Part shown: one piece after another, positions 47,308 through 56,111 of the stretch
Numbering within the stretch: position 1 is the stretch's first letter
How the letters are laid out: each line of letters opens with the position of its first letter
Origin: Candidatus Thermochlorobacter aerophilus
GTDB lineage: Bacteria > Bacteroidota > Chlorobiia > Chlorobiales > Thermochlorobacteraceae
Length of the DNA: 64,000 nt
Direction: 5' to 3'
Assembly (NCBI GenBank): GCA_002794105.1
Contig: PHFL01000039.1
Location: 23,286-87,285, forward strand
Notes under the pieces: model-generated
What the model saw: the letters and a program-made list of their open reading frames with translations, nothing else
Told to the model about the DNA's origin: nothing
Database searches by the model: none
Translations under genes and position numbers: made by a program

Positions 47308-47937
47308 ATGACAACAATTCTCTCTGCGCTGCTCTGGCTTTTGGTCTTCATCGTAACATACCGATTTCTTCGCTTTATTACCACACCACTTTTTGTTAAG
47401 CTGGGAATCTACACCTATCACTCACGCATGCTTTTTACCGTGCCGATTTGGAAAAAGAAACGGGAAATGCATTTGGGCACGTCGTACGATTTCTTCCGCA
47501 CGAATATTGTAGGCTCACGAAGAATGTTAGCCTCGCTTTCACAAGGGTTGCTGGCACTGTGTGAAGCTGTAGAACAGGGCAAGTATCCGAAAGATTTACT
47601 GCTGCGCGGCACAACATACTACTTAAGTGATAGCACACTTCGACGATTTGGTTTTCACACTCGACCGCTACGCCTCATAGAAGCAATTTTTTTCAGTCTC
47701 AACTACCTTGAGCTATGCATCTTGCTAAGCCTAAGCAAGCGTCGTCTAACCTTTGTCAATACCAACTCGGTGAGAATTGCGTATTGCCGCGCTGAAGAAC
47801 TATTGCGCCACAAAGAAATGTGCCGCAAATACGCTAACATGCTCCTTAGAGAAACAAGCGCAGATGAAGCGCAGAACAAATCCACATCAATGCTCTTGCC
47901 AGTTCAGCCAAGCGCGTCGGACTCTCTGGCAGCATGA
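47308..47937 (+). CDS. membrane-anchored protein of unknown function
   Basis: The 209-residue protein has an N-terminal membrane helix (about 3-22), a basic segment (PIWKKKREMHLG), a second hydrophobic stretch (about 125-145; IEAIFFSLNYLELCILLSL) and a polar C-terminus. No family is recognised. It ends 1 nt before the convergent FKBP gene. Confidence 0.6.
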   Translation: MTTILSALLWLLVFIVTYRFLRFITTPLFVKLGIYTYHSRMLFTVPIWKKKREMHLGTSYDFFRTNIVGSRRMLASLSQGLLALCEAVEQGKYPKDLLLRGTTYYLSDSTLRRFGFHTRPLRLIEAIFFSLNYLELCILLSLSKRRLTFVNTNSVRIAYCRAEELLRHKEMCRKYANMLLRETSADEAQNKSTSMLLPVQPSASDSLAA

Positions 47938-47938
47938 T

Positions 47939-48334
47939 TTATTCCACATCAAGCAGCTCAATATCAAAAATCAAGGCACTGTTTGGCGGAATCTCGCCAA
48001 CGGGCTGGTTGCCATAGCCCAAGTGCGGCGGAATTTCAAGTCGCCGCTTGCCACCGACACGCATCCCCTTCAGACCCTCATCCCAGCCAGCAATCACCAT
48101 GCCCTGACCTAAAACAAATTCAAAGGGTTGGCGACCAGGCAAGCGCGATGAATCAAAAACTTTGCCATTGGTCAGCATACCTGTGTAGTGAACGGTTAGC
48201 TTTTTGCCAGGTTCAGCTACCGCACCTGTGCCAACCACCTCATCAATGATATTCAATGTCTCAATTTTCTTGCCACCGCATTGAAGCGAAGCAAGAGCAA
48301 AAAAGATGAAAAGCACACGTAAAAAAAGAGCCAT
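47939..48334 (-). CDS. exported FKBP-type peptidyl-prolyl isomerase
   Basis: The 131-residue protein has an N-terminal hydrophobic segment followed by LQCGGKK (a signal peptide or atypical lipobox), then one FKBP domain: VHYTGMLTNGKVFDSS, PFEFVLGQGMVIAGWDEGLKGM, IPPHLGYG and IPPNSALIFDIELLDV. It would speed proline isomerisation in the periplasm. A TTG at 48346 is an alternative start. It lies 14 nt downstream of rimO, so the two are probably one transcript. Confidence 0.88.
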   Translation of the reverse strand: MALFLRVLFIFFALASLQCGGKKIETLNIIDEVVGTGAVAEPGKKLTVHYTGMLTNGKVFDSSRLPGRQPFEFVLGQGMVIAGWDEGLKGMRVGGKRRLEIPPHLGYGNQPVGEIPPNSALIFDIELLDVE

Positions 48335-48348
48335 ATTGCCATGCAAAG

Positions 48349-49680
48349 TTAGAGTTTGCGAAGAACAGTGCCGAATAAATCGAAGGGTTCAGCGTCAGTA
48401 ATTTCAACCTCATAAAAATCTCCAACTCGGAGTTCATGCATGGGAAAACCTGCTTTTGCAGATACGATGATGACTTCATTATCTACTTCTGGGGCGTCGA
48501 ACGATGTGCGTCCATAAACGGCGCCATGCTCAATGCGGTCAATCAGTACAGGTAAGGTCTGACCGATAAGCGCCTCATTTTTGGCAAGGGAAATTTTTTC
48601 TTGCAAAGCCATAGCAGTTTGCACACGTCGCTGTTTTTCGGCTGACGGCACACGGTCAGGAAGTGCAGAAGCGGCAGTATGTTCTTCATGCGAGTAAGCA
48701 AAACAGCCCAGACGGTCAAACTTGAATTGCTCAATGAATTCAAGGGCTTCTTCAAAGATTTCAGGGGTTTCATTAGGGTACCCAAAAATGAATGTGGTTC
48801 GCAGCCGAATCCCTGGCACAGCATCACGAATGTCGTTGAGCAGTGCAATTAGCCCACGCTTTGTAATGCCGCGCCGCATAGACTTGAGCACTTCATCATT
48901 GATGTGCTGAATCGGGATATCGAGATACTTGCAAATGTTTTCTCGCTCACGAATGACGGGCAGAATGTCTTTCGGAAATTTGGCAGGATAGGCATAAAGC
49001 AAACGAATCCATGTAAATCCAATGTCAGACAGACGCTGGAGCAACTCTGCTAACTTGCGCTCACCGTAGAGGTCAAGTCCGTAGTAGGTCAGGTCTTGTG
49101 CGATGAGAATGAGTTCCTTGACACCACGCTGGTAGAGCTGTGTAGCTTCATCAATCAGGGCGGGCATAGGCTTGGATTGATACTTGCCGCGCATGAGTGG
49201 AATGGCACAAAACGAGCAAGGGTTGTCGCAACCTTCGGAAATTTTTAGGTAGGCAAAGTGTGAGGGTGTCGAAAGAAGGCGCTCGCCCAAAAGTTCGGTT
49301 TTGAGATGACCGCCAAGCTCATGCAAAATCTGCGAAAGCGTATTGCCAGCAAAGTCCAAGACGCCAAAGTAGGCATCCACATCGGGAATTTCTTGCTCCA
49401 GTTCAGAGCGATACCGCTCGGAAAGGCAACCCATCACCAGAAGTTTTTTGAGCTTACCAGATTTTTTAAGCTCCAAGCCATCCAAAATAGCATCAATAGA
49501 TTCCTGCTTTGCCTCTTCAATAAAGCCACAAGTGTTGATGATAAGCACATCCGCTTGATTGGCATGCGCAGCAATGACAAAATTGTTGGCGCGTGCCTGA
49601 GCTAAAAGTACTTCGGAGTCGACCGTATTTTTGGAGCAGCCTAAGGTCAGAACATGAAGTTTTGGCAGTTTTGCTTTCAT
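48349..49680 (-). CDS. rimO: ribosomal protein uS12 methylthiotransferase
   Basis: RimO is a radical SAM enzyme that methylthiolates an aspartate of ribosomal protein S12. The 443 residues have the N-terminal UPF0004 domain (LTLGCSKNTVDSEVL), the radical SAM cluster motif CDNPCSFCAIP, and a C-terminal TRAM domain (about 375-443). ATG 49680 (MKAKLPKLHVLTLG) is chosen; the frame stays open 55 codons upstream. TAACTTTG on the minus strand (49702-49695), an exact TAnnTTTG, lies about 15 nt before the start. Confidence 0.94.
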   Translation of the reverse strand: MKAKLPKLHVLTLGCSKNTVDSEVLLAQARANNFVIAAHANQADVLIINTCGFIEEAKQESIDAILDGLELKKSGKLKKLLVMGCLSERYRSELEQEIPDVDAYFGVLDFAGNTLSQILHELGGHLKTELLGERLLSTPSHFAYLKISEGCDNPCSFCAIPLMRGKYQSKPMPALIDEATQLYQRGVKELILIAQDLTYYGLDLYGERKLAELLQRLSDIGFTWIRLLYAYPAKFPKDILPVIRERENICKYLDIPIQHINDEVLKSMRRGITKRGLIALLNDIRDAVPGIRLRTTFIFGYPNETPEIFEEALEFIEQFKFDRLGCFAYSHEEHTAASALPDRVPSAEKQRRVQTAMALQEKISLAKNEALIGQTLPVLIDRIEHGAVYGRTSFDAPEVDNEVIIVSAKAGFPMHELRVGDFYEVEITDAEPFDLFGTVLRKL

Positions 49681-49817
49681 CTGTGTAGACCAATCAAAGT
49701 TAAGCGGGGCGAAGATAGGAAAAGATTCGCCAATCAGGGAAATGCTTAGTGGTGCGGCAGGGTATGGATTCCTTACTTTGCTTGGAATGATACAGCCCTG
49801 TACTGCTAAACAAAGTG

Positions 49818-49853
49818 AAAAAAGTCCCTGTTGCACTTCCTGCAACAGGGGAC
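49818..49853 (-). terminator. rho-independent terminator
   Basis: On the minus strand GTCCCCTGTTGCA pairs with TGCAACAGGGAC around a GGAAG loop, with one bulge, followed by TTTTTT (49823-49818). It ends the transcript of the upstream small membrane protein and separates it from rimO. Confidence 0.85.
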
Positions 49854-49919
49854 CCCTTTAACCTTCAACCAACTATGCGCCAGAAAGCGAGACCAGGAGG
49901 AAAAACAAACTCTGCGGCT

Positions 49920-50342
49920 TTAGGCTGTAGCAGTTGTATTAGGAGACGATGTGCGAGGCTCCGACACAGAAACCGCATCAGAGCTTACCGCAGCTTGAGC
50001 AGCTTTACGACGAGCCTCTTCCTCTGCTTTGCGCCGCGCTAATTCTGCTTCCAGCTTCTCGCCAGTCATGGGCACAAATTTGCCATTGACAAACTCCAAA
50101 GGAATTTTCCGCAGTGCTTCATCAAGGGCTTTGAGCTTTTCTTCTTCCTGCTTTTTGCGCTCAGCAAGCTCTTCTTTGGAAAGTCCAACAATATTGTCGC
50201 TATACATTGCGCTGAGCGGTTCAATGCGAATATTGTCTCGCTGAAATTTGTAGGACGCAAATTTGTAGAAAATGAACACAAGAATGAAGAAGATAGGCAG
50301 AGCAAAGGCGTAGATATAAAGCCAAGACATTGAAGTAGGCAT
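49920..50342 (-). CDS. small membrane protein with charged helical tail
   Basis: The 140-residue protein has one membrane helix (about 5-27; SWLYIYAFALPIFFILVFIF), then a long charged helix (KEELAERKKQEEEKLKALDE, ARRKAEEEARRKAAQAA) and a Ser/Thr-rich tail. ATG 50342 is chosen because AAGGAG lies 9 nt upstream; the frame is open 39 codons further. Function unknown; topology suggests a single-pass anchor with a cytoplasmic coiled coil. It ends at a strong terminator. Confidence 0.65.
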   Translation of the reverse strand: MPTSMSWLYIYAFALPIFFILVFIFYKFASYKFQRDNIRIEPLSAMYSDNIVGLSKEELAERKKQEEEKLKALDEALRKIPLEFVNGKFVPMTGEKLEAELARRKAEEEARRKAAQAAVSSDAVSVSEPRTSSPNTTATA

Positions 50343-50558
50343 AAGCAAGTTCTCCTTCAATTTATATTCAAAGAAAGCTATTGAGCCACAGCTCAAAGCG
50401 AATATCTGCTTCATGGCAAGAATTGGCAATCGTATTTTTGTGTCATTGCGCGGCTTCAAAAGACGATTTGGACGCTTCGATGCGTAAAAGAAAGCACATA
50501 AAGCACATCAAGCGCGCAATTCTTGAGTCTGCAAATTTCTCGTCAAAACTTTACAGGC

Positions 50559-51593
50559 ATGCCAACACCAAAACATTCTGCAAAGAAAGAAGATGAGGGC
50601 GCAGAAGCGCCAGTGAAGGTGAATCATCGCAAAAAGGACTTGCAAACCTTAGCCAAAGAGACGCTGTGCTTAGAAGCTGAGGCACTCCAGCAAATTGCCC
50701 AGCGCTTGGATTCTACGTTTGAAAAAGCAGTAAAACTAATTGCCTCACTCAAAGGCAAGCTCATCGTCTCGGGAATGGGCAAATCTGGAATTATTGCACA
50801 AAAAATTGCGGCAACTTTAGCTTCCACAGGTACACCCGCCGTCTTTATGCATCCGTCTGAGGCGGCTCATGGCGATTTGGGCATGATTCAAAAAGGTGAT
50901 GGCGCATTGTTTCTTTCCAAAAGTGGGGCAACGCAGGAGCTTAATGTCATCGTGCCGGTTTTCAGACGCATGCGCGTGCCAATTGTTGCCATGGTGGGGA
51001 ACATGCGTTCCAATTTAGCTATGCACGCTGATGTGGTCTTGGACATTAGTGTCAGTCGCGAAGCCGACCCCTTCGATCTTGCACCAACTGCCTCAACAAC
51101 AGCAATGCTTGCAATGGGAGATGCTCTAGCAGTATGCTTGATGCAGCTAAAGAATTTTTCACCTGAACGGTTTGCAGAATTTCATCCCAGCGGAGCGCTG
51201 GGCAAACGACTGACCATGCGCGTCTCTGAGATTATGGCAAGAGACGAGCGATTACCGCTGGTCAAAGAAAATGCTTCACTCAAAGAAGTGATTGTAGAGA
51301 TGACTGCCAAACGCTTTGGTGCAGCCATCGTGGTTAATCAAGCAAATAAACTGGTGGGCATTTTCACCGATGGCGACCTGCGACGCCTAATGCTATCAAA
51401 TGCACATCTGGATGGATTGACTGCAAAAGACATCATGAGTAAAAACCCCAAGTTCACAACGCCAGAGACAATGGCAAAAGACTGCCTTGAAGAAATGGAG
51501 CGCTACCGTATCACGCAGTTGCCAGTATGCGATAAATCTGGCAGAGCGATTGGATTGGTGCATTTGCACGACTTGGTTTCGCTGGGCTTGTAG
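50559..51593 (+). CDS. kdsD: arabinose-5-phosphate isomerase (KpsF/GutQ family)
   Basis: KdsD turns ribulose-5-phosphate into arabinose-5-phosphate for KDO synthesis in lipopolysaccharide. The 344-residue protein has an SIS domain (GKLIVSGMGKSGIIAQKIAA, PSEAAHGDLGMI, LSKSGATQEL) and two C-terminal CBS domains (IMARDERLPLV, VGIFTDGDLRR, DIMSKNPKFT, LPVCDKSGRAIGLVHLHDL). An extra Lys/Glu-rich N-terminus of about 30 residues precedes the SIS domain. ATG 50559 is preferred over TTG 50523. Confidence 0.9.
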   Translation: MPTPKHSAKKEDEGAEAPVKVNHRKKDLQTLAKETLCLEAEALQQIAQRLDSTFEKAVKLIASLKGKLIVSGMGKSGIIAQKIAATLASTGTPAVFMHPSEAAHGDLGMIQKGDGALFLSKSGATQELNVIVPVFRRMRVPIVAMVGNMRSNLAMHADVVLDISVSREADPFDLAPTASTTAMLAMGDALAVCLMQLKNFSPERFAEFHPSGALGKRLTMRVSEIMARDERLPLVKENASLKEVIVEMTAKRFGAAIVVNQANKLVGIFTDGDLRRLMLSNAHLDGLTAKDIMSKNPKFTTPETMAKDCLEEMERYRITQLPVCDKSGRAIGLVHLHDLVSLGL

Positions 51594-51650
51594 TGCACTC
51601 AAACCTGACGCCTGCAAATGCACCCAACACAGAGCAGCATGCTGAAAAGA

Positions 51651-52184
51651 TTAGCGCTTGGCAAGCTCTCTTTCCACAGCTTGTGTAATCTCGGCACTAA
51701 GCGGTGCAACATGGCTTTTGAAGCGCGCCACAACCTTTCCTTCACGGGAGATGAGAAACTTCTCAAAGTTCCAACTGACTTCACCCGGTGGATTGGTGTG
51801 GCTGGTCAGATAGGCATAAAGCGGATGTTTTTTCTCACCCTTTGTGGGAATTTTCTCAAAGAGGTCGAAGGTAACGCCGTAAGTGGTCGTGCAAAACTTT
51901 TTGATGTCTGCATTGCTACCCGGTTCTTGACCACCGTAATCATTGGAAGGAAAAGCCAAGATGGCAAATCCATCTTTGCGATATTTTTGGTAGAGCTTCT
52001 CTAAGTCGGCATATTGAGGCGTATAGCCACATTGAGAAGCGACATTGACAATCAGAACAACCTTGCCTTTGTAATCGGAAAGAGATTTTTCTTTGCCATC
52101 AATGGTTCTGACAGTAAAGTCATAAATCGATGAAGCAGATGAGGAAAAAAGCACTGTCAAAAGCATGAAAGAGATGTAGCGCAT
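51651..52184 (-). CDS. exported glutathione peroxidase-family protein
   Basis: The 177-residue protein has an N-terminal signal peptide (about 1-19), then the peroxidase motifs NVASQCGYT (peroxidatic Cys52), FPSNDYGGQEPG (Gln86) and WNFEKFL (Trp138). A second cysteine (Cys98, in IKKFC) is present, as in thioredoxin-dependent members. It reduces peroxides; the signal peptide places it in the periplasm, which is less usual. It lies 69 nt downstream of the GrpE-like membrane protein gene on the same strand. Confidence 0.88.
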   Translation of the reverse strand: MRYISFMLLTVLFSSSASSIYDFTVRTIDGKEKSLSDYKGKVVLIVNVASQCGYTPQYADLEKLYQKYRKDGFAILAFPSNDYGGQEPGSNADIKKFCTTTYGVTFDLFEKIPTKGEKKHPLYAYLTSHTNPPGEVSWNFEKFLISREGKVVARFKSHVAPLSAEITQAVERELAKR

Positions 52185-52253
52185 ACTCAAGGAAATTTGT
52201 TTATGGTTAATTGAGAATAGAGTATTACATGGTTTTACACTTTGCGCCTTGCT

Positions 52254-53702
52254 TTATTCGGCTTTAACCACTTGGGCTTTTCGAATTGAGCCGTTGTACA
52301 GCAAGCCGCGGCGAATCACCTTAAGAACCGTACCCGGCTCGTAATTCGTTTTGAGAATAGCACCAGCTTTTTCGTGTTTTTCGTGGTCAAAGAGCGATTG
52401 CTTTTGCTTGATTTCAATTTCCTGAACTCCAAAAATGTTCATGAGGGCTCTAAGATACTCTTGAATGCTATCAGGCGTGTTAAGGGGAGCATCAGGCTCA
52501 GCTTGAAAGAGTGCGTCAATTTTGTCAATGTGTGGGATAAGCGACTTTTGGATAAATGTTTTAAGAGGCAGTTCTACATCGAGCAAAGCCAACTCAGTAA
52601 GAAACTCATCAAGCAAGAAAAGTAGCTTTTGAACAAGGTCAGCCTGCGGAATTGGAGCAGTCTGGGACCAACGCTGTTGATACGAAGAAATCAGAGCCTG
52701 TGCCCGCCGAGCCATCTCGCTCTGGAAGGCAGGTGTGGCACGCTCGACGCCAAGTTTTTTTTCGAGCGCAACAAGGCGCAAAAGCAAGGTCTCAATTGTT
52801 TTTGGATTGAAGTTGGTGCTACTGCTATCGGCTTGTTGGAGCACTTCTTGGTAGAAGGGCTTGTTGAGTTTGGATTCTAAGTGCTTGACTTTGGCGTCAA
52901 GTTTAGAGAGTTGCTCGCGTTTTTTGCGCAAATTGCTGGCGGAAATGATAGCAAGGTAGATAACGACGATGAGCGAGAGAAACGACAAGAGAAATGCCCA
53001 CGTTGCGCGCTCTTCAGCTTTTTGAATTTGAAGAAGTTCTTCAGAAGAAAGGCTTGCTTGTGGAGCGGCAGAGGTTGTGGCAAAAAGCGATTCAAGGGTG
53101 GAGCGGCGAATGAGATTTAGCACATCTTGACTTTTGAGCAGTCGGTCTTTGTAGTCAAGCAAGGTAGAGCGTTCTTGCCATTCGCCTGCAACAAAATTGT
53201 AAAGTGCCATGGCTTCGGCACTGTTGGCGTCTTTGAGAGGAGCAGGATTGAGCTCTGCGGCATCGGCGTCAAAGACCAGAGTGCGGTCAGGAATGCCAAA
53301 TGCACTAAGATTGACCTGCTTGAGAATGTGAGTACCACTAAGGAGCGTTTCAAAGAGGTCTTTGTATTGTGCAGGTGTAGAGAGTTTGCGCTTATCGAAC
53401 TCGGTGAAAAAAGGAAGCAATCGCTCCTCGAAAGCTTGAACAATTTCACTGGCAGTGGGAAAGGCGCCAGCGATGGGTTTGGTGCTTCCAAGATAGATAA
53501 ATTTGGTTTTGGGTTGATAGCGCAATTGAAGTTCAGGTGAGCGCTGGCGAGTGTTCAAAATAAAAAGTGTCAGACCGTCTTCAGGGTTAAGCAGATTTTG
53601 TCGCTTGATGTAGAAACAAACTGTTTGAGGTTGGGTCTGTGTCCAAATCGTTGATGTGCCAAGCAAAAGCAGTGCAAGAAGCAAGCCGAGATAAATGCGC
53701 AT
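52254..53702 (-). CDS. membrane protein with GrpE-like C-terminal domain
   Basis: The 482-residue protein has a signal peptide (about 1-21), an exported domain of about 200 residues (TPM-like helical phrase not certain), a membrane helix (about 234-254) and a cytoplasmic coiled coil (about 258-285). Residues about 355-425 are helical, and about 426-481 read like the GrpE beta-wing: FGVQEIE, FDHEKHEKAGAIL, YEPGTVLKVIRRGLLYNGSI and RKAQVV, matching the D-x-x-x-H, PGTV, G-x-x-x-NG and R-x-A-x-V positions of GrpE. Function unknown; recruitment of DnaK to the membrane is a hypothesis. Confidence 0.62.
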   Translation of the reverse strand: MRIYLGLLLALLLLGTSTIWTQTQPQTVCFYIKRQNLLNPEDGLTLFILNTRQRSPELQLRYQPKTKFIYLGSTKPIAGAFPTASEIVQAFEERLLPFFTEFDKRKLSTPAQYKDLFETLLSGTHILKQVNLSAFGIPDRTLVFDADAAELNPAPLKDANSAEAMALYNFVAGEWQERSTLLDYKDRLLKSQDVLNLIRRSTLESLFATTSAAPQASLSSEELLQIQKAEERATWAFLLSFLSLIVVIYLAIISASNLRKKREQLSKLDAKVKHLESKLNKPFYQEVLQQADSSSTNFNPKTIETLLLRLVALEKKLGVERATPAFQSEMARRAQALISSYQQRWSQTAPIPQADLVQKLLFLLDEFLTELALLDVELPLKTFIQKSLIPHIDKIDALFQAEPDAPLNTPDSIQEYLRALMNIFGVQEIEIKQKQSLFDHEKHEKAGAILKTNYEPGTVLKVIRRGLLYNGSIRKAQVVKAE

Positions 53703-53822
53703 GGGCTTCTGTGAATGGTTGTACAGTGATGTTATTTTTGGGTTAAAACCTGCAAAGCAACAAAATTATGCAAATTTCAAACTGTTTTGCGCCGAAAAGA
53801 TAAAAAAATCCGTCATACTTTT

Positions 53823-54107
53823 ATGCCTGCTGAATTCCAGCGTGCACCACTATTGCCAGAAGAAGATGCCATACTCGATGCGCTGCATTTTCTGCTCTCG
53901 TTTGAAGAATTGCAGGCAGAAACGGGTTTAGAGAAAAATCAACTGCAAGTGTGTTTGCGTCGCTTGATTGAAAGCGGGGATGTGCAGGTATGGGCATGGG
54001 TGCCAGACAAGAACGATTATCAAGCCATTGAAGAAGTGCCAGAGCAACTGGAACAGTATCACTTCTTGGCTACAAAGGAAGGTTTATTTCGTCATCACTC
54101 TGCATAA
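53823..54107 (+). CDS. small winged-helix-like protein
   Basis: The 94-residue protein contains a helix-turn-helix-like stretch (LSFEELQAETGLEKNQLQVC, then LRRLIESGDVQVW), the pattern of a small winged helix. It has no other domain. It could bind DNA or be a protein-interaction module. The Nudix gene starts 4 nt downstream, so the two are co-transcribed. The frame is open 12 codons upstream of ATG 53823. Confidence 0.65.
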   Translation: MPAEFQRAPLLPEEDAILDALHFLLSFEELQAETGLEKNQLQVCLRRLIESGDVQVWAWVPDKNDYQAIEEVPEQLEQYHFLATKEGLFRHHSA

Positions 54108-54111
54108 GAGC

Positions 54112-54627
54112 ATGTCGCAATCAAGTTCAGGGATTCGCCTAAGGGTGGCGGCTTTAGGTATCGAAGATGGAAAGGTACTACTGGTCAAGCATCGTCGCTT
54201 TTTGAGTGGAATAGACTTGCCAGACGAGTCATGGATTTTGCCAGGTGGGGCAGTGCAAGTGGGGGAAACATTAGAAGAAGCGGTGCGCCGAGAAGTCAGA
54301 GAAGAAACTGGTTTGTTGTGCGAAGTGGGCGACATGATTTTTGTCAAGGAGTTGATTTATCCATATCGCAAAGAGTCGCAGAGTACGACAACACTGCATG
54401 TACTGTCGCTGTGTTTTGTAGTAGAGATTATTGGGGGCACGCTGCACACAGGCAAAGATCCAGAATTAGCTGACGATGAACAGCTAATTGTAGAAGCGGC
54501 ATGGCTGCCTATAGAGATGTTGCACAACTATCCTATTTACCCGCCTTCCTTAGCAACATTTATTCAGGCAGAGGCATCAGCAGGGTTTAAGACATGTCGG
54601 GCGCGTTACTTCAGAAGTGAAGACTGA
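54112..54627 (+). CDS. Nudix hydrolase
   Basis: The 171-residue protein has an intact Nudix box, running from GGAVQVGETLEEAV to RREVREETGL, that binds the catalytic metal and hydrolyses a nucleoside diphosphate linked to X. The substrate cannot be read from sequence. A segment after the box (ELIYPYRKESQSTTTLHVLS) and an exposed PDE-like loop (DPELADDEQLIVEAAWLPI) are normal. ATG 54112 is chosen because the frame extends upstream inside the previous gene. Confidence 0.88.
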   Translation: MSQSSSGIRLRVAALGIEDGKVLLVKHRRFLSGIDLPDESWILPGGAVQVGETLEEAVRREVREETGLLCEVGDMIFVKELIYPYRKESQSTTTLHVLSLCFVVEIIGGTLHTGKDPELADDEQLIVEAAWLPIEMLHNYPIYPPSLATFIQAEASAGFKTCRARYFRSED

Positions 54628-54787
54628 AGCAAAGTGGAGAGAAAAACAGGCATTTAGTATGGAGATTTGCTGCGAAAAGTATATCTTCGATATGCTCGAC
54701 GAGCTTTAACCTACATTTGGGGTGCGGCTGAGCTTCTCATCAAGGGTGCTATCACAAGGTAACCAAATAACCTGCTATTCTCGCAAA

Positions 54788-55594
54788 ATGCGAAAGATTG
54801 ACCCAACGAATATCCCAATTTTTGAAGGTCTATCGCCAGAAGAAGTGGAGCGAATTGTCAAGTATGCATTTATCAAAAGTTTTGAACCCGGCTATGTGCT
54901 CTTTCGCGAGAATCTGATTGTAGGACAGATAATGTATGTGATTTTGTCTGGCAAAGTGGATTTGGCTAAAAAAAATGCCGCAGGTGAAGATGTAGTGTTT
55001 CTAACACTAGGTCCTGGGGCTTTGCTGGGCGAGATGTCGCTCTTTGAGCAACAAAAGCGTTCAGCTTCAGCAATTGTGCGAGAGTATTCAGAATTGCTGG
55101 TGATGCCAAAGTATAATTTTGACAGAATGTTGCAAAGTCAGCCAAATGAGGCGGTCAAAATTCTGCTCAATTTCATCAAGATTCTTTCACAACGCCTGCG
55201 CGATACGACCAACAAAATGATTCAAGCGCAAAGCGAAGCAGAAGAAGCTCATATGCGGTCGCAAGCCCCGGCTGTTTCTGCATCGTCGGCGCCAGCGCGT
55301 ATACCGATGCCCGGCGTGAATGTTCCACCTCCGCCAGTAACACCCGATAAGTTAGCCATCAAAGCTAATGATCAAAGTGGTAGCGAGATGTATGTGCTAA
55401 CTGCTGAAGAAATTGCAAGCGGTAATCTGATGCAAATCATTGAGGAAAAGCGTCGTCAAGGCCTGATGACCGATAGCAATGTGCGTATGCTAATGATTCG
55501 TGATCTGGTCAATTACTACCTGCAGTTGCCGCTTGAAGAACTTCAGCTCAAAGTTAGAGAAATGGAATTGCGATATCGCAACCGCCCTAAGTGA
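54788..55594 (+). CDS. cyclic-nucleotide-binding-domain protein without DNA-binding domain
   Basis: The 268-residue protein has a CAP-type domain (about 1-140) with the cNMP pocket LGEMSLFEQQKRSASAIV. A Pro/Ala-rich linker (about 155-190) and a C-terminal helical part (about 200-268) follow. No helix-turn-helix is present, so it acts on proteins rather than DNA. The family is common in Chlorobiota and Bacteroidota by my recollection, without known role. ATG 54788 follows two TAACC copies 28 and 20 nt upstream, and TACATTTG (54712-54719) may be a -7 element. Confidence 0.75.
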   Translation: MRKIDPTNIPIFEGLSPEEVERIVKYAFIKSFEPGYVLFRENLIVGQIMYVILSGKVDLAKKNAAGEDVVFLTLGPGALLGEMSLFEQQKRSASAIVREYSELLVMPKYNFDRMLQSQPNEAVKILLNFIKILSQRLRDTTNKMIQAQSEAEEAHMRSQAPAVSASSAPARIPMPGVNVPPPPVTPDKLAIKANDQSGSEMYVLTAEEIASGNLMQIIEEKRRQGLMTDSNVRMLMIRDLVNYYLQLPLEELQLKVREMELRYRNRPK

Positions 55595-55617
55595 TGAGCA
55601 GATAAAAATGTTTGCCG

Positions 55618-55623
55618 TATAAT
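55618..55623 (+). promoter_or_regulatory. consensus -10 box TATAAT before the ferredoxin gene
   Basis: A perfect TATAAT lies 45 nt before the ferredoxin start. The -35 region 17 nt upstream (TGAGCA) is poor, so this is a single-element match. Confidence 0.4.
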
Positions 55624-55667
55624 GTTAGAGAGCAAATTGTCAAAGAGTTCAATGGGGAAAATAAGCC

Positions 55668-56042
55668 ATGACACATTCGACCGCCTCTGAAAGTAAGCTA
55701 TCGGCGATAGCAACACCGCGTCACAAAGTGACGGTGCATTTCTACAACAGCCCAGGTGAAGAACGCATCATTGAGGTCGATGAAGGCACCACCATTTTAG
55801 AAGCCTGCATGGAAAATGCAATTCGCTTGCAGCATAATTGTGGCGGAGTGTGTGCCTGCTCGACCTGTCATGTCATTATTGAGGAAGGGATGGAAAATCT
55901 ATCGGAAATGACAGATGAGGAAGAAGAACAACTCGATGAGGCTGTGGGACTGACACTCAAATCGCGTCTGGGTTGCCAGTGCCGCATCTATGGTGACATT
56001 ACAGTGTTTATTCCCGACCAATCTATCTACTTAGGGCATTAG
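55668..56042 (+). CDS. 2Fe-2S ferredoxin, adrenodoxin type
   Basis: The 124-residue protein carries cluster ligands Cys58, Cys64 and Cys67 (CGGVCACSTCH) and Cys103 or Cys105 (LGCQC), the C-x5-C-x2-C-xn-C pattern of vertebrate-type/Isc ferredoxins. A Ser/Thr-rich N-terminus of about 20 residues is extra. It transfers single electrons, for example in Fe-S cluster assembly or to a reductase; the TrxR-like ferredoxin reductase in this window is a candidate partner by inference. Confidence 0.9.
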   Translation: MTHSTASESKLSAIATPRHKVTVHFYNSPGEERIIEVDEGTTILEACMENAIRLQHNCGGVCACSTCHVIIEEGMENLSEMTDEEEEQLDEAVGLTLKSRLGCQCRIYGDITVFIPDQSIYLGH

Positions 56043-56111
56043 ACTGACGAGCTTGAAAGCCATACACTTGGGTATTGGTGATGTACCTGATGATAGCAAA
56101 GCGAGTTCGGA

